A DNA stretch of 64,000 nt from Paractinoplanes toevensis. Its GTDB lineage: Bacteria > Actinomycetota > Actinomycetes > Mycobacteriales > Micromonosporaceae. Under the pieces are notes generated by a model. That model worked only from the letters and a program-made list of their open reading frames with translations. It searched no databases and had not been told where the DNA came from. Shown here one piece after another: positions 24,074 through 32,739 of the stretch (position 1 is the first letter of the stretch; each line of letters starts with the position of its first letter). The DNA lies in NCBI RefSeq assembly GCF_018332695.1, contig NZ_BOQN01000063.1, positions 1 to 64,000 on the forward strand, given 5' to 3'. The position numbers and the translations under genes were made by a program.

Positions 24074-25567
24074 ATGGACAACGCCCCCCAGCTCATTCAG
24101 GAGCGCAGCGCACCACCGGCCACGCTGGTGATCTTCGGCGCCTCGGGTGATCTGACCCGCCGCAAACTGCTGCCCGCCGTGGAGAGCCTGGCCCGGCACA
24201 ACCGCCTGCCCGGCCAGTTCGCCCTGGTCGGTGTCGCGCGCACCCCGATGGCCGACGACCAGTTCGCGGCGAGCGCGCTCGGCGGCCGCGACCTCAACGA
24301 CAAGACCCAGCTCAACGGCGGCATCCGGTATGTCTCCGGCGGTTACGACGACCCCGAGACGTACAAGCGGCTCGGCGAGACGCTCGACCAGCTGGACGCC
24401 GAACGCGGCACCTCCGGCAACCGCATCTTCTACCTCTCCACCCCCGCCGAGGCGTTCGAGCCGGTCATCAACGGCCTCGCCGGGGCCGGGCTCAACCAGG
24501 CCCGGGAAGGCTCCTTCTCCCGCCTGGTGATCGAGAAGCCGTACGGGCGGGACCTGGCCACCGCGCACGAGCTGGACGGCATCGTGCACGCCGCCTTCGA
24601 CGAGCCCAGCGTCTTCCGGATCGACCACTACCTGGGCAAGGACACCGTGCAGAACGTCCTCGCCCTGCGCTTCGCCAACTCGATCTTCCAGCCGATCTGG
24701 GACCGCTCCTGGGTCGACCACGTGCAGATCACGGTGGCCGAGACGCTCGGCGTCGGCACCCGCGGCGGCTTCTACGAGCACGCCGGCGCGATGCGCGACA
24801 TCGTGCAGAACCACGTGCTCCAGGTCCTCGCGCTGGCGCTGATGGAGCCGCCCGCCTCGTTCGACGCCGAAGGGCTGCGCAACGAGAAGGTGAAGCTGCT
24901 CCAGGCGATCCGGCTGCCCACCAACCGCGACATCGCCGACCTCGCGGTGCGCGGCCAGTACACCCGCGGCGGCACCCGGGCCGACCTGATGGCCGGTTAC
25001 CGCGAGGAGGTCGGCGTCGACCCGCTGTCACGGACGGAGACGTACGCGGCGATGCGGCTCAACGTCGACAACTGGCGCTGGGCGGGCGTGCCGTTCTACG
25101 TCCGTACCGGAAAGCGCCTTCCCGCCCGGGTCACCGAGGTGGCGCTGACCTTCCAGCGGCCGCCGCACCTGCCGATCCCGCAGGACCAGCTGACCGGCCT
25201 CGAAGCGGACGCCCTGATCCTGCGCATCCAGCCCAACGAGGGCATCTCGCTGCGCTTCGGCGCGAAGGTGCCGGGCCACTCGTTCCGGGTGCGCACGGCG
25301 AGTATGGACTTCTCCTACGAGCAGACGTTCCCCGAGGAGTCCCCCGAAGCCTACGAGCGGCTGCTGCTGGACGCCCTGCTGGGCGACCCGACGCTGTTCA
25401 TCCGGGCCGACGAGGTGCAGCAGTGCTGGCGGATCGTCGACCCGATCATCGAGCACTGGGCGGACGACCAGTCCCCGATCCCGACATACGAGGCAGCCTC
25501 GTGGGGCCCCACCGACGCCGAGCGACTGATCGGCCGCAGCGGCCGCCACTGGCGCAACACGGTCTGA
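24074..25567 (+). CDS. zwf: glucose-6-phosphate 1-dehydrogenase
   Basis: The 497-residue protein has GGAGGA before its ATG. The NADP-binding motif is VIFGASGDLTRRKLLPA (19-35) and the active-site signature is RIDHYLGKD (182-190, with Asp184/His185). Further family blocks are YGRDLATA, WDRSWVDHVQI, GVGTRGGFYEHAGAMRD and VPFYVRTGKRL. It makes 6-phosphogluconolactone and NADPH, the entry to the oxidative pentose phosphate pathway. In this window it stands alone rather than with tal/tkt/opcA. Confidence 0.95.
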   Translation: MDNAPQLIQERSAPPATLVIFGASGDLTRRKLLPAVESLARHNRLPGQFALVGVARTPMADDQFAASALGGRDLNDKTQLNGGIRYVSGGYDDPETYKRLGETLDQLDAERGTSGNRIFYLSTPAEAFEPVINGLAGAGLNQAREGSFSRLVIEKPYGRDLATAHELDGIVHAAFDEPSVFRIDHYLGKDTVQNVLALRFANSIFQPIWDRSWVDHVQITVAETLGVGTRGGFYEHAGAMRDIVQNHVLQVLALALMEPPASFDAEGLRNEKVKLLQAIRLPTNRDIADLAVRGQYTRGGTRADLMAGYREEVGVDPLSRTETYAAMRLNVDNWRWAGVPFYVRTGKRLPARVTEVALTFQRPPHLPIPQDQLTGLEADALILRIQPNEGISLRFGAKVPGHSFRVRTASMDFSYEQTFPEESPEAYERLLLDALLGDPTLFIRADEVQQCWRIVDPIIEHWADDQSPIPTYEAASWGPTDAERLIGRSGRHWRNTV

Positions 25568-25635
25568 GCGTTCCCGGCCCGGGTCACGGCGGTCAATGCT
25601 TCCGTGACCCGGCTTCGTGCGTTTCGCACGCTTCT

Positions 25636-25718
25636 TCTTCCGTACGCGCTACCCCGGTCCCGTGCCACTCAGTGCCGCCGGCTGCAACTCACCCTCCGCG
25701 CGCCCGCTGCGGGCGGGC
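25636..25718 (-). repeat. dispersed structured repeat, copy A (inverted)
   Basis: Read on the minus strand it has GCCCGC-A-GCGGGC, GCGCGGAGGGTGAG, TTGCAGCCGGCGG, ACTGAGTGGCACGGGAC and CGCGTACGGAAG. It faces copy B (25967-26052) tail-outward, about 250 bp away, and matches it closely over the first 50 bp. Confidence 0.75.
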
Positions 25719-25966
25719 CTGCTGCCCCAAAGCCGACATGTCGGTTATATCGCCCACGGACAGTTGGCTCGCCTTGAACTTGTCGAGTTACCTGCGCGCC
25801 AGTGGTCGCAGCTTTCCAAGATCTGGCGGGGAACGCGGCGGGCGAAGCCGCACGACCTCTCGCGCACCCACCCCGCTCGGCGCCATTGCAGATCTTGCGG
25901 ACTTGCCGCTCTATCCGCACAGAAAGTCCACAAGATCGGGCGCGGGGCCGCTCGCAGCGGGGGTGC

Positions 25967-26052
25967 GGGCCCGCCCGCAGCGGGCGCGCGGAGGGTGAGT
26001 TGCAGCCGGCGGAACTGAGTGCCACGGGGCCGGTCCGGCCCGTACGTGAAGG
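25967..26052 (+). repeat. dispersed structured repeat, copy B
   Basis: Blocks GGGCCCGCCCGC-AGCGGGC, GCGCGGAGGGTGAG, TTGCAGCCGGCGG, ACTGAGTGCCACGGGG, CCGGCCCGTACG and then AAAGCGCGAG appear in the same order as in copy C at 10942-11035. A CACAAGATCGGG arm lies about 30 bp upstream, as it does upstream of copy D. Confidence 0.78.
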
Positions 26053-26126
26053 AAAGCGCGAGTAATACGGGGGGATTTCCTGGGGTTGCGGTCCCGCCGG
26101 CCCCGTGGCCGGCGGGACCCGCGTGA

Positions 26127-27182
26127 TCACCGCTGGGCTAGGCTCTCGGCGGCGATCTCCATCAGGCCGGAGACGCCCCCGGCGGGGGCTGCCGGGAACG
26201 GCTCCGGGTCCAGGCAGCGGTCGAGCAGCAGCTCGACCAGCGCGGCGCGATTGACGATCTCGTCGGCGGTTATCGCGCCGGGCAGAATGCGGATCTCCAG
26301 CGTGTCGCGGAGCGGGCGGTCCTTGAACAGCTGCGTCAGGTTGACGTCGAAGAACTTGGTCAGCTCGCCCGCGTCGGCCGCCTTGGCCAGGCCGTTCCAG
26401 GTCGGCTGGTGCTCGTCGGCCGCCTCCACCAACTGTGACGGCAGCGGGGCCAGGCGGCGGCAGGCCGGGTTGGTCTGCAGCAACTCGCGCAGCGGCTCGC
26501 GCCAGTGGGCGAACAGCCGCACCACGTTGGCCAGCACGCGCGGATCGTGGAACGGGGCGCCGTCCAGGTGCAGGTGCACGGCGGCCTCGTTGGGCACGGT
26601 GAAGCCCAGGTCGCGGGCCGGTTCGAGCAACTCCTCGAGTGCGGCGTGGTGGTCGCTCGCCAGCGGCGGGGTGACGATCTCGCAAGGTCGCTCGCGTTCG
26701 GCGCCGTGCGGTGCGGCCAGTGCGACCGTGGACCCGGACGGGTCGTCCAGCCGGAACACGTCGGCGACCTGCTCGGACTCGGTGCCCCACAGCTCGGCGA
26801 CCGGGTCGAGCACCGCGCTCAGCGGTGCCCCCGGGTCGCAGCGCGCGGCCAGCAGCGAGAGCAGGCGGGGGTCGTCGCTGAGGATGCGGTACCAGCCGGG
26901 CGGCGGCGCGGTGCGCGGCTCCAGGCCGTCGGTCAGGGTGATGTCGTCGACCAGGGTGCACATCGGGGTCCCGTCGGCGCGGGTCACCTCGAAGCCCTGG
27001 GTCAGATGCAGGAACCGCCCCAGGCCCGGGACCAGGGACGGTTCGCTGTCTTGGTGCCAGACCGGCCGGATGCGTCCGCCGTGGCGGCCGGCCAGGTCGT
27101 AGGCAAGGCTGCGCCGGCTGCGGCCCCGGGGGGCCATCAGCTCGATCTCGAATCCGATCCGCCGGCGCAGCGTGGGGGTCAC
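26127..27182 (-). CDS. amidoligase-family enzyme (COOH-NH2 ligase fold)
   Basis: The GTG at 27182 overlaps the upstream stop (GTGA), giving 351 residues. The opening RRIGFEIELMAP is the glutamine-synthetase/GCS-like strand with metal-ligand glutamates (Glu12, Glu14). Later blocks are CEIVTPPL, EAAVHLHLDGAPFHD and LEIRILPG, in the order expected of the amidoligase_2 family. Such enzymes join a carboxylate to an amine with ATP and are predicted to modify peptides or cell-wall components. Here it is the third gene of an ECF-sigma operon. The substrate is unknown. Confidence 0.75.
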   Translation of the reverse strand: MTPTLRRRIGFEIELMAPRGRSRRSLAYDLAGRHGGRIRPVWHQDSEPSLVPGLGRFLHLTQGFEVTRADGTPMCTLVDDITLTDGLEPRTAPPPGWYRILSDDPRLLSLLAARCDPGAPLSAVLDPVAELWGTESEQVADVFRLDDPSGSTVALAAPHGAERERPCEIVTPPLASDHHAALEELLEPARDLGFTVPNEAAVHLHLDGAPFHDPRVLANVVRLFAHWREPLRELLQTNPACRRLAPLPSQLVEAADEHQPTWNGLAKAADAGELTKFFDVNLTQLFKDRPLRDTLEIRILPGAITADEIVNRAALVELLLDRCLDPEPFPAAPAGGVSGLMEIAAESLAQR

Positions 27183-28012
27183 GGCTGGATCGGCAGCGTC
27201 TGCCCGGCGAGGATGCGCTTTCCGCCCTCGATCTTGGCTTGGTACGCGGTCTTCAGGTGCCAGGCCTTGGCCAGCTTGATCGCGTCGTCGACGTCGTATC
27301 CCTTGTTGAAGAAGGCCTCGACCCGCTTGTTCTCCAGGGCCGCCTTGACGCCCGCCGCCGTCGGCTTGACCGGCAGTTTCTCACCGGCGAGCAGCTTCTT
27401 GCCGGCCTCGTACTTCGCGTCCGACGGGTCGCTGAGCTTCCAGATCTTGGCGAGTTTCTCCGCCTCGTCCCAGGTGTACCCGGCGTTGAAGAACGCGGCC
27501 AGCTGCTTGTCGGCCTCCGGGTCGGCCGACACGGTCGGTTCCGGGTCGTTCGGCGTGGCCGGGAACGGCAGCGTTTCACCGGCCAGCAGGCGAAGCCCGG
27601 CGGCGGCCTTGATGTTGCCGATGTTCTTCGCCGGGACGTTCCACAACTCGGCGATCTTGAGAGCGTCGTCGTAGTCGTAGCCGGCGCCGAAGTAGGCCGC
27701 CCAGCCCCGCTCGAGGTCGGCCGGGCTCAGCGACGGGATCGTCGACGGAGCGGCGGACGTCGGGACGGCACCGGCCGGGTAGCTGATCGTCGACGTGTTG
27801 CGGGCGTTGCCCGGAAGCAGGTTGGGCAGCGTTACCACCCCGGCCACCGCGACAGCGGCCAGCGCCGCGCCACCGGCGACCTGGAAGCTCCGGCGACGGC
27901 GCTTGTATTTACCGGACAGCTCCACGACCCGGGCGTATACCGCCGAAGGGTCGGGAGTGTCGTTCTCATGGGTCTCGAAGGCCTCGCGCAGCTGATCTGC
28001 GTGCTCGGTCAC
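27179..28012 (-). CDS. single-pass membrane protein with three ~48-residue repeats
   Basis: The GTG at 28012, behind GAGGAGAAG, gives 277 residues. The N-terminal 40 residues are cytoplasmic and end in KYKRRRR; one membrane helix (45-67) follows, then a Ser/Pro linker and three repeats at about 101-150, 168-215 and 228-275. Each repeat reads FF..GYD.DDA.KLAK.W, a spacer, then K..AG.RLLAGE.LP. The position directly after an ECF sigma gene and the short cytoplasmic end fit an anti-sigma-like membrane sensor, but no zinc-finger HxxxCxxC motif is present. It overlaps both neighbours by 4 bp. I do not recognise the repeat. Confidence 0.82.
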   Translation of the reverse strand: MTEHADQLREAFETHENDTPDPSAVYARVVELSGKYKRRRRSFQVAGGAALAAVAVAGVVTLPNLLPGNARNTSTISYPAGAVPTSAAPSTIPSLSPADLERGWAAYFGAGYDYDDALKIAELWNVPAKNIGNIKAAAGLRLLAGETLPFPATPNDPEPTVSADPEADKQLAAFFNAGYTWDEAEKLAKIWKLSDPSDAKYEAGKKLLAGEKLPVKPTAAGVKAALENKRVEAFFNKGYDVDDAIKLAKAWHLKTAYQAKIEGGKRILAGQTLPIQP

Positions 28013-28569
28013 GACTTCTCCTCGGCATGGATCCGTTCCTGGCGCTCCGACGAGAGTCGGAGCGTCTTGAGCGCCCTCGAGGCATGGCTGCGCACCGTGG
28101 CGGGGGCGCATCCGAGCACGTCCGCGATCGCCTCGTCCTCCATCTGCTCGTAGTAGCGCAGGACGAGAACGGCCCGTTGCTTGCGGCCCAGCGTCGACAA
28201 CCGGGACCACAGCGCATCGGCCTCGACGACCCCCTCGGCGTGGTCGCGAATCCCGCCGCGGGCGTCATCAAGATCGGTGAGGCGCTCCCCCACGGCGTGC
28301 ACGTTCCGGAACTGCCAGCTGCGCCGCCACGACAGGTACTCGTTGAGCACCATGCGTCGCACGTACGCCTCGGGCACATCCGACTCGCTGATCCGCCGCC
28401 ACCGGACCTGCGCCCGGGCCAGCACCTCCTGGACTACGTCCTGAGCGAGATCACGGTCGCCGGTTAGGACGACCGCGTACCGCAGGAGACTGGGGAGCCG
28501 GGCCATCGCGAATTCCTCGAAGGTCACACCCTCAGAGACGCGCGGCGGCTTCCGGTTGTGCAGTGGCAT
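28009..28569 (-). CDS. SigE-family ECF RNA polymerase sigma factor
   Basis: The 186-residue protein has region 2 at about 20-85 (LLRYAVVLTGDRDLAQDVVQEVLARA, then W.RI and VRRMVLNEYLSWRR) and region 4 at about 120-175 (LGRKQRAVLVLRYYEQMEDEAIADVLGCAPATVRSHASRALKTLR). This is the actinobacterial SigE group within the ECF class. It should direct RNA polymerase to a small stress or surface regulon, probably including its own operon. Its stop overlaps the start of the repeat protein, as expected for a sigma/regulator pair. Confidence 0.92.
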   Translation of the reverse strand: MPLHNRKPPRVSEGVTFEEFAMARLPSLLRYAVVLTGDRDLAQDVVQEVLARAQVRWRRISESDVPEAYVRRMVLNEYLSWRRSWQFRNVHAVGERLTDLDDARGGIRDHAEGVVEADALWSRLSTLGRKQRAVLVLRYYEQMEDEAIADVLGCAPATVRSHASRALKTLRLSSERQERIHAEEKS

Positions 28570-28581
28570 CCACGAATTTTT

Positions 28582-29058
28582 TCACTCGGCCGCGGGCTTG
28601 CGGGCCGAGAGCGTCTCCAAGGCCTTCGCGGCGTGCTCCTGCATGTTGGTCTCCGAGTGGATCACCTCGAGCACGGTGCGGTCGGTGTCGATGACGAACG
28701 TGATGCGCTTGGTGCTCAGCGGCCCCAGCGGCAGCTTCCGCTTCACCCCGAGCGCCGCCGCGACCGTGCTGTCCGGGTCGCTGAGCAGCGGGTAGTCGAA
28801 GCTGTTGAGCTCGGCCCACTGCTTCTGCTTGGCCGGCTTGTCCCGGCTGATGCCGACCCGCTGCGCGCCCGCCTCGCGGAACTCGGCGGCCAGGTCCCGG
28901 AAGGAGCAGGCCTCGGCGGTGCAGCCGGAGCTCATCGCGGCCGGGTAGAAGAACAGCACGACCGGGCCGCCCGCGAGCAGTTCGGTGAGGCGACGGGGGA
29001 CACCGTCCTGGTCGGGGAGCTCGAAGTCGTCGACCTTGTCACCCTGATTGATTGCCAT
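28582..29058 (-). CDS. bcp: peroxiredoxin (BCP/PrxQ type)
   Basis: The ATG at 29058 gives 158 residues. The peroxidatic Cys46 and resolving Cys51 lie in SSGCTAEACSFRD, the PrxQ spacing. VVLFFYPAAMSSG and VGISRDKPAKQKQW are family blocks. It reduces peroxides with thioredoxin as electron donor in the cytoplasm. It lies just upstream (13 bp) of the ECF sigma gene on the same strand, so the two could be co-transcribed and the sigma factor may respond to oxidative stress; that is inference. Confidence 0.9.
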   Translation of the reverse strand: MAINQGDKVDDFELPDQDGVPRRLTELLAGGPVVLFFYPAAMSSGCTAEACSFRDLAAEFREAGAQRVGISRDKPAKQKQWAELNSFDYPLLSDPDSTVAAALGVKRKLPLGPLSTKRITFVIDTDRTVLEVIHSETNMQEHAAKALETLSARKPAAE

Positions 29059-29158
29059 GACAAGTAAGCTACCCGCCCCTACCTGCGAGTAACAGGGCCG
29101 CCCGGTCACCCCTGCGGGATGAACCGGGACACACCCCCAAACCGCGAGTCTGTCACCC

Positions 29159-30568
29159 ATGGCGAAGACCGACACCGCCCCCGACGTGCGGACACCGCAG
29201 TCGCTGAGCTTCATGACCATGACGGCGATGGTGGTCGGGTCGATGGTCGGCGCCGGAGTCTTCTCCCTGCCGCGGCGGTTCGCCCAGGAGACCGGGGTCG
29301 TCGGAGCGTTCATCGCCTGGGTGGTGGCCGGCGCCGGGATGCTGATGCTGGCGTTCGTCTTCCAGATGCTGGCGGTCCGCAAGCCGGAACTCGACGCCGG
29401 CGTGTACGCGTACGCCAAGGCCGGCTTCGGCGAGTACCTCGGCTTCTTCTCCGCCTTCGGCTACTGGGCCAGCGCGTGCGTGGGCAACGTGACCTACTGG
29501 GTGCTGATCATGAGCACCGTCGGTGCCATCGCGCCGGCCCTCGGCGAGGGCGACACGCTGCTCTCGATCGCCCTGTCGACGGTCGGCGTCTGGGTCTTCT
29601 TCTACCTGGTCCAGCGGGGTGTCAAGGACGCGGCCGTGATCAACCGGGTCGTCACGGTGGCCAAGCTCGTACCCATCGTGGTCTTCGTCTTTCTCGCTCT
29701 TTTCGCCCTCGACCCGAAGGTGTTCGCCGACAACCTGACCGGCACCGGCGACTACGGCTCGCTGTTCGACCAGGTCCGCGGCACCATGCTGGTCACCGTG
29801 TTCGTCTTCCTCGGCGTCGAGGGGGCGAGCGTCTACTCCCGGCACGCGCAGCGGCGCGAGGACGTCGGCCGGGCCACCGTGCTGGGCTTCCTCAGCGTCT
29901 TCGCGGTCTTCGCCTCGGTCACCATCGTCTCGTACGGGGTGCTGCCCTACGCCGAGATCGCCCAGTTGCGCCAGCCGTCGATGGGCGGGGTCCTCGAGGC
30001 CGCGTACGGCACCTGGGGAAACGTGTTCGTCAGCATCGGACTGATCGTGTCGGTGCTCGGCGCCTACCTCGCGTGGACCCTGATGGCGGCCGAGGTGCTC
30101 TACGTGGCGGCCCAGGACAAGGACATGCCGCGCTTCCTCGGCACCACCCGGCGCGGTGACGTGCCGTTCGCGTCGCTGCTGCTCACCACGATCCTGATCC
30201 AGGTCGTCCTGGTGGTCACCTACTTCTCGGCCGACGCGTTCAACTTCGCCCTCGACCTGACCAGCGCGCTCAGCCTGATCCCGTTCCTGCTCGCCGCCGG
30301 TTACGCCGTCAAGATCGCGCGGGGCCGGGGCCTGTTGGTGGCCGGGCTGGCCACCGCGTACACCCTGTTCCTGCTCTTCGCGGCCGGGCCGAAATTCCTG
30401 CTCGTCTCGTTCATCGTCTACGCCCCCGCGACGGTGCTGTTCGTGATGGCCCGCCGTGAGCAGGGCCGGCGGCTGTTCTCGCCGCGCGAGGCGGTGATCC
30501 TCGCCGTCTCGGTCGCGGGTGCCCTCGGCGGAATCGTCGCGCTGGCGACGGGCTGGATCTCTATCTGA
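29159..30568 (+). CDS. APC-superfamily amino acid permease, likely arginine/ornithine antiporter
   Basis: The 469-residue protein has about twelve membrane helices. Its first, MTAMVVGSMVGAGVFSLPRRF, carries the unwound GSMVGAG motif of APC transporters. GYWASACVGNVTYWVL and the length match the basic amino acid antiporter group. Because arginine deiminase follows 10 bp after its stop, an arginine/ornithine exchange role (ArcD-type) is the natural reading. No ornithine carbamoyltransferase or carbamate kinase gene is seen nearby. Confidence 0.88.
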   Translation: MAKTDTAPDVRTPQSLSFMTMTAMVVGSMVGAGVFSLPRRFAQETGVVGAFIAWVVAGAGMLMLAFVFQMLAVRKPELDAGVYAYAKAGFGEYLGFFSAFGYWASACVGNVTYWVLIMSTVGAIAPALGEGDTLLSIALSTVGVWVFFYLVQRGVKDAAVINRVVTVAKLVPIVVFVFLALFALDPKVFADNLTGTGDYGSLFDQVRGTMLVTVFVFLGVEGASVYSRHAQRREDVGRATVLGFLSVFAVFASVTIVSYGVLPYAEIAQLRQPSMGGVLEAAYGTWGNVFVSIGLIVSVLGAYLAWTLMAAEVLYVAAQDKDMPRFLGTTRRGDVPFASLLLTTILIQVVLVVTYFSADAFNFALDLTSALSLIPFLLAAGYAVKIARGRGLLVAGLATAYTLFLLFAAGPKFLLVSFIVYAPATVLFVMARREQGRRLFSPREAVILAVSVAGALGGIVALATGWISI

Positions 30569-30578
30569 AAGGACCGAA

Positions 30579-31817
30579 ATGTCCAATCATGGCGTCTACT
30601 CCGAGGTCGGCACGCTCCGCAAGGTGCTCGTCTGCGCGCCCGGGCTGGCCCACCGGCGACTCACCCCCACCAACGCCGACGACCTGCTCTTCGACGACGT
30701 GATGTGGGTGGAGAGCGCCCAGCGCGACCACGCCGACTTCGTCAACAAGCTGCGCGAACGCGGCGTCGAGGTGGTCGAGTTGCACGACCTGCTGGCCCAG
30801 ACCATGGCCGTACCCGGCGCGAAGGACTGGCTGCTCGACCGGAAGATCGTTCCGAACGAGGTCGGACTGGGCCTGGTCGACGCGACCCGGGGCTTCCTCT
30901 CCTCACTGGAGGACCGGCGCCTCGCCGAATACCTGATCGGCGGGCTGGCCACCAACGACCTGCCCGACGACTTCCGCGACGGCTACGTCGCCCTGGCCCG
31001 CGAGTCGACCGGCGCCCGCGAATACCTGATGCCGCCGCTGCCGAACACCCTCTACACCCGCGACACCACCTGCTGGCTGTACGGCGGGGTCACCCTCAAC
31101 CCGCTCTACTGGCCGGCCCGGCACGACGAGACGCTGCTGATGAAGGCCATCTACCGGTTCCACCCCGACTTCGCCGGCGCGAAAATCTGGTGGGGCGACC
31201 CGGAACTCGAATGGGGGCAGGCCACCTTCGAGGGCGGCGACGTCATGCCGATCGGCAACGGCGTCGTCCTCGTCGGCATGAGCGAGCGCACCTCCCGGCA
31301 GGCCATCACCCAGGTCGCCGCCGCACTGTTCGCGGCCGGCGCGGCCGAGCAGGTCGTGGTGGCCGGCATGCCGAAACTGCGGGCCGCCATGCACCTGGAC
31401 ACCGTGTTCACCTTCGCCGACCTGGACGTCGTCACCCTCTACCCCGGCATCGTCGACGGCATCCACACGTTCTCGCTGCGCCCCTCCGACCGCTCCCCCG
31501 GCGTCGACGTCACCGACGAGGGCTCCCGGCCCTTCGTCGACGTGGTCGCCTCGGCGCTGGGCCTCTCCGAGCTGCGCGTCATCGAAACCGGCGGCGACGT
31601 GTACGCCTCCGAACGCCAGCAGTGGGACAGCGGCAACAACGCGGTCGCCCTCGAACCCGGCGTCGTGTTCACCTACGACCGCAACACCAAGACCAACACG
31701 CTGCTGCGCAAGGCGGGCATGGAGGTCATCACCATCGTCGGGGCCGAACTGGGCCGGGGCCGGGGCGGCGGGCACTGCATGACCTGCCCGCTCATCCGGG
31801 ACGCAGTGAAGTTCTGA
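30579..31817 (+). CDS. arcA: arginine deiminase
   Basis: The ATG at 30579, with GAAAGGA upstream, gives 412 residues; an upstream in-frame start lies inside the permease gene. Hallmarks: VYSEVGTLRKVLVCAPG at the start, TRDTTCWLYGGVTLNPLYWPAR, FEGGDVMPIGNGVVLVGMSERTS, MHLDTVFTF and the nucleophile in GRGRGGGHCMTCP (Cys400). It converts arginine to citrulline and ammonia, an ATP-yielding or acid-neutralising route when followed by ArcB/ArcC, which are not in the window. Confidence 0.95.
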   Translation: MSNHGVYSEVGTLRKVLVCAPGLAHRRLTPTNADDLLFDDVMWVESAQRDHADFVNKLRERGVEVVELHDLLAQTMAVPGAKDWLLDRKIVPNEVGLGLVDATRGFLSSLEDRRLAEYLIGGLATNDLPDDFRDGYVALARESTGAREYLMPPLPNTLYTRDTTCWLYGGVTLNPLYWPARHDETLLMKAIYRFHPDFAGAKIWWGDPELEWGQATFEGGDVMPIGNGVVLVGMSERTSRQAITQVAAALFAAGAAEQVVVAGMPKLRAAMHLDTVFTFADLDVVTLYPGIVDGIHTFSLRPSDRSPGVDVTDEGSRPFVDVVASALGLSELRVIETGGDVYASERQQWDSGNNAVALEPGVVFTYDRNTKTNTLLRKAGMEVITIVGAELGRGRGGGHCMTCPLIRDAVKF

Positions 31818-31821
31818 AACC

Positions 31822-32739
31822 ATGTCCATCACGTACGAGGCACTGGCGCTCTTCCTGGCATTGGTCGGCCTGTACAGCCCGGTCGCGGCATTGTCGTCGT
31901 ACCTGCCGGTGGTCCGGCCCTTCGGCCACGCCGAGCAGGTGCGGCTGGCGGCCGGGCTGACGCTGAACGTGGCGATCTTCGTCCTCGCCGCCATCTGGGT
32001 CGGGGATCCGCTGCTGGAACTGCTCGGCATCAGCCCGGCCGCGCTCACCGCCACCGGCGGCATCGCCCTGATCCTGGCCGCGGTGCCGATGATGCGCGGC
32101 ACCCAGCCCGACCCGGCCCCACAGCCCGCGCCACCGGCCCCCGCGGCCGGCACTCCGTCGGCCCAGCCGGCCGCACCCTTGCCGTCGACCCACGCGGCCG
32201 GATCTCCGCCGGGCCTCGCGGCCGAACCCTCGCCGTCGGCCCACGCGGCCGGCACTCCGTCGGCCCACGCGGCCGGCACTCCGTCGGCCCACGCGGCCGT
32301 GCCGGAGCCACAGCTCTCAGCGTCGGCCCTCCCGGCGCCGGCGGCCGGGCGCGAGCCAGGATCGCCGCCTGTTCCGCCGTCGGCGGGACGGGATCCGTCG
32401 GATGCTCGCCCGGCTGCCGGCATTGCCTACCGGAAGGTGCTTTTCACTCCGCTCACGTTCCCGCTGACCGTCGGCGGGGCCACGTTCGCGATCGGGGCGG
32501 CGACCTCGGCCGACGTCGGCGACAGCAGCGGGCGGCTACTGCTGTCGATCGCGGCCGTCGGCTACGGCCTGGTGACCGGCCTGACCGTCTACGCGGCCGG
32601 GCACGTCGAACGCCGCATCTCCGTGCAGGCGGGCCAGTTCCTGGATCGGATCGCCGGCATCCTGCTCACCTGCATCGCGGTGATCCTGCTGGCCAACGGC
32701 TTCACCGACCTCGTCCTCGCGCGAGCCGGCCATGGCTGA
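31822..32739 (+). CDS. MarC-like membrane protein with a long Pro/Ala insertion
   Basis: The 305-residue protein starts 4 bp after arcA. Three N-terminal helices (ALALFLALVGLYSPVAALSSYLP, then GLTLNVAIFVLAAIWVG, then GISPAALTATGGIALILAAV) match the first half of MarC-family proteins, and the last 100 residues match the second half. Between them lies a low-complexity loop (about 94-205) of Pro, Ala, Gly, Ser and His, including near-exact AHAAGTPS units encoded by 24-bp tandem repeats at 32242-32289. MarC-family function is not settled. The 3' end overlaps the protease gene by 8 bp. Confidence 0.7.
   Translation: MSITYEALALFLALVGLYSPVAALSSYLPVVRPFGHAEQVRLAAGLTLNVAIFVLAAIWVGDPLLELLGISPAALTATGGIALILAAVPMMRGTQPDPAPQPAPPAPAAGTPSAQPAAPLPSTHAAGSPPGLAAEPSPSAHAAGTPSAHAAGTPSAHAAVPEPQLSASALPAPAAGREPGSPPVPPSAGRDPSDARPAAGIAYRKVLFTPLTFPLTVGGATFAIGAATSADVGDSSGRLLLSIAAVGYGLVTGLTVYAAGHVERRISVQAGQFLDRIAGILLTCIAVILLANGFTDLVLARAGHG
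32242..32300 (+). repeat. 24-bp in-frame tandem repeat inside the MarC-like gene
   Basis: The 24-bp unit (32242-32265) is repeated exactly at 32266-32289 and then partly (to about 32300). It encodes the HAAGTPSA string and lies in the variable loop, so copy number probably varies between strains. Confidence 0.8.

Larger units (their letters stand above)
25568..26126. other. 559-bp non-coding region with hairpins and an inverted repeat pair
   Basis: No plausible gene is seen. From left to right there are: an 11-bp perfect stem CCGGGTCACGG (25579-25612) just after zwf, probably its terminator though without a T-run; CGTGCG-TTT-CGCACG (25616-25630); repeat copy A reversed (25636-25718); the 12-bp palindrome CCGACATGTCGG (25733-25744) followed by an AT-rich TTATAT; a stem between 25889-25904 and 25924-25939 containing AAGATC; and repeat copy B (25967-26052). 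Confidence 0.8.

Noticed and set aside
25617..26065. Short open frames between zwf and the amidoligase gene
   Set aside because: They run across the repeat copies and hairpins, have no ribosome site and read as Arg/Pro/Ala-rich sequence.
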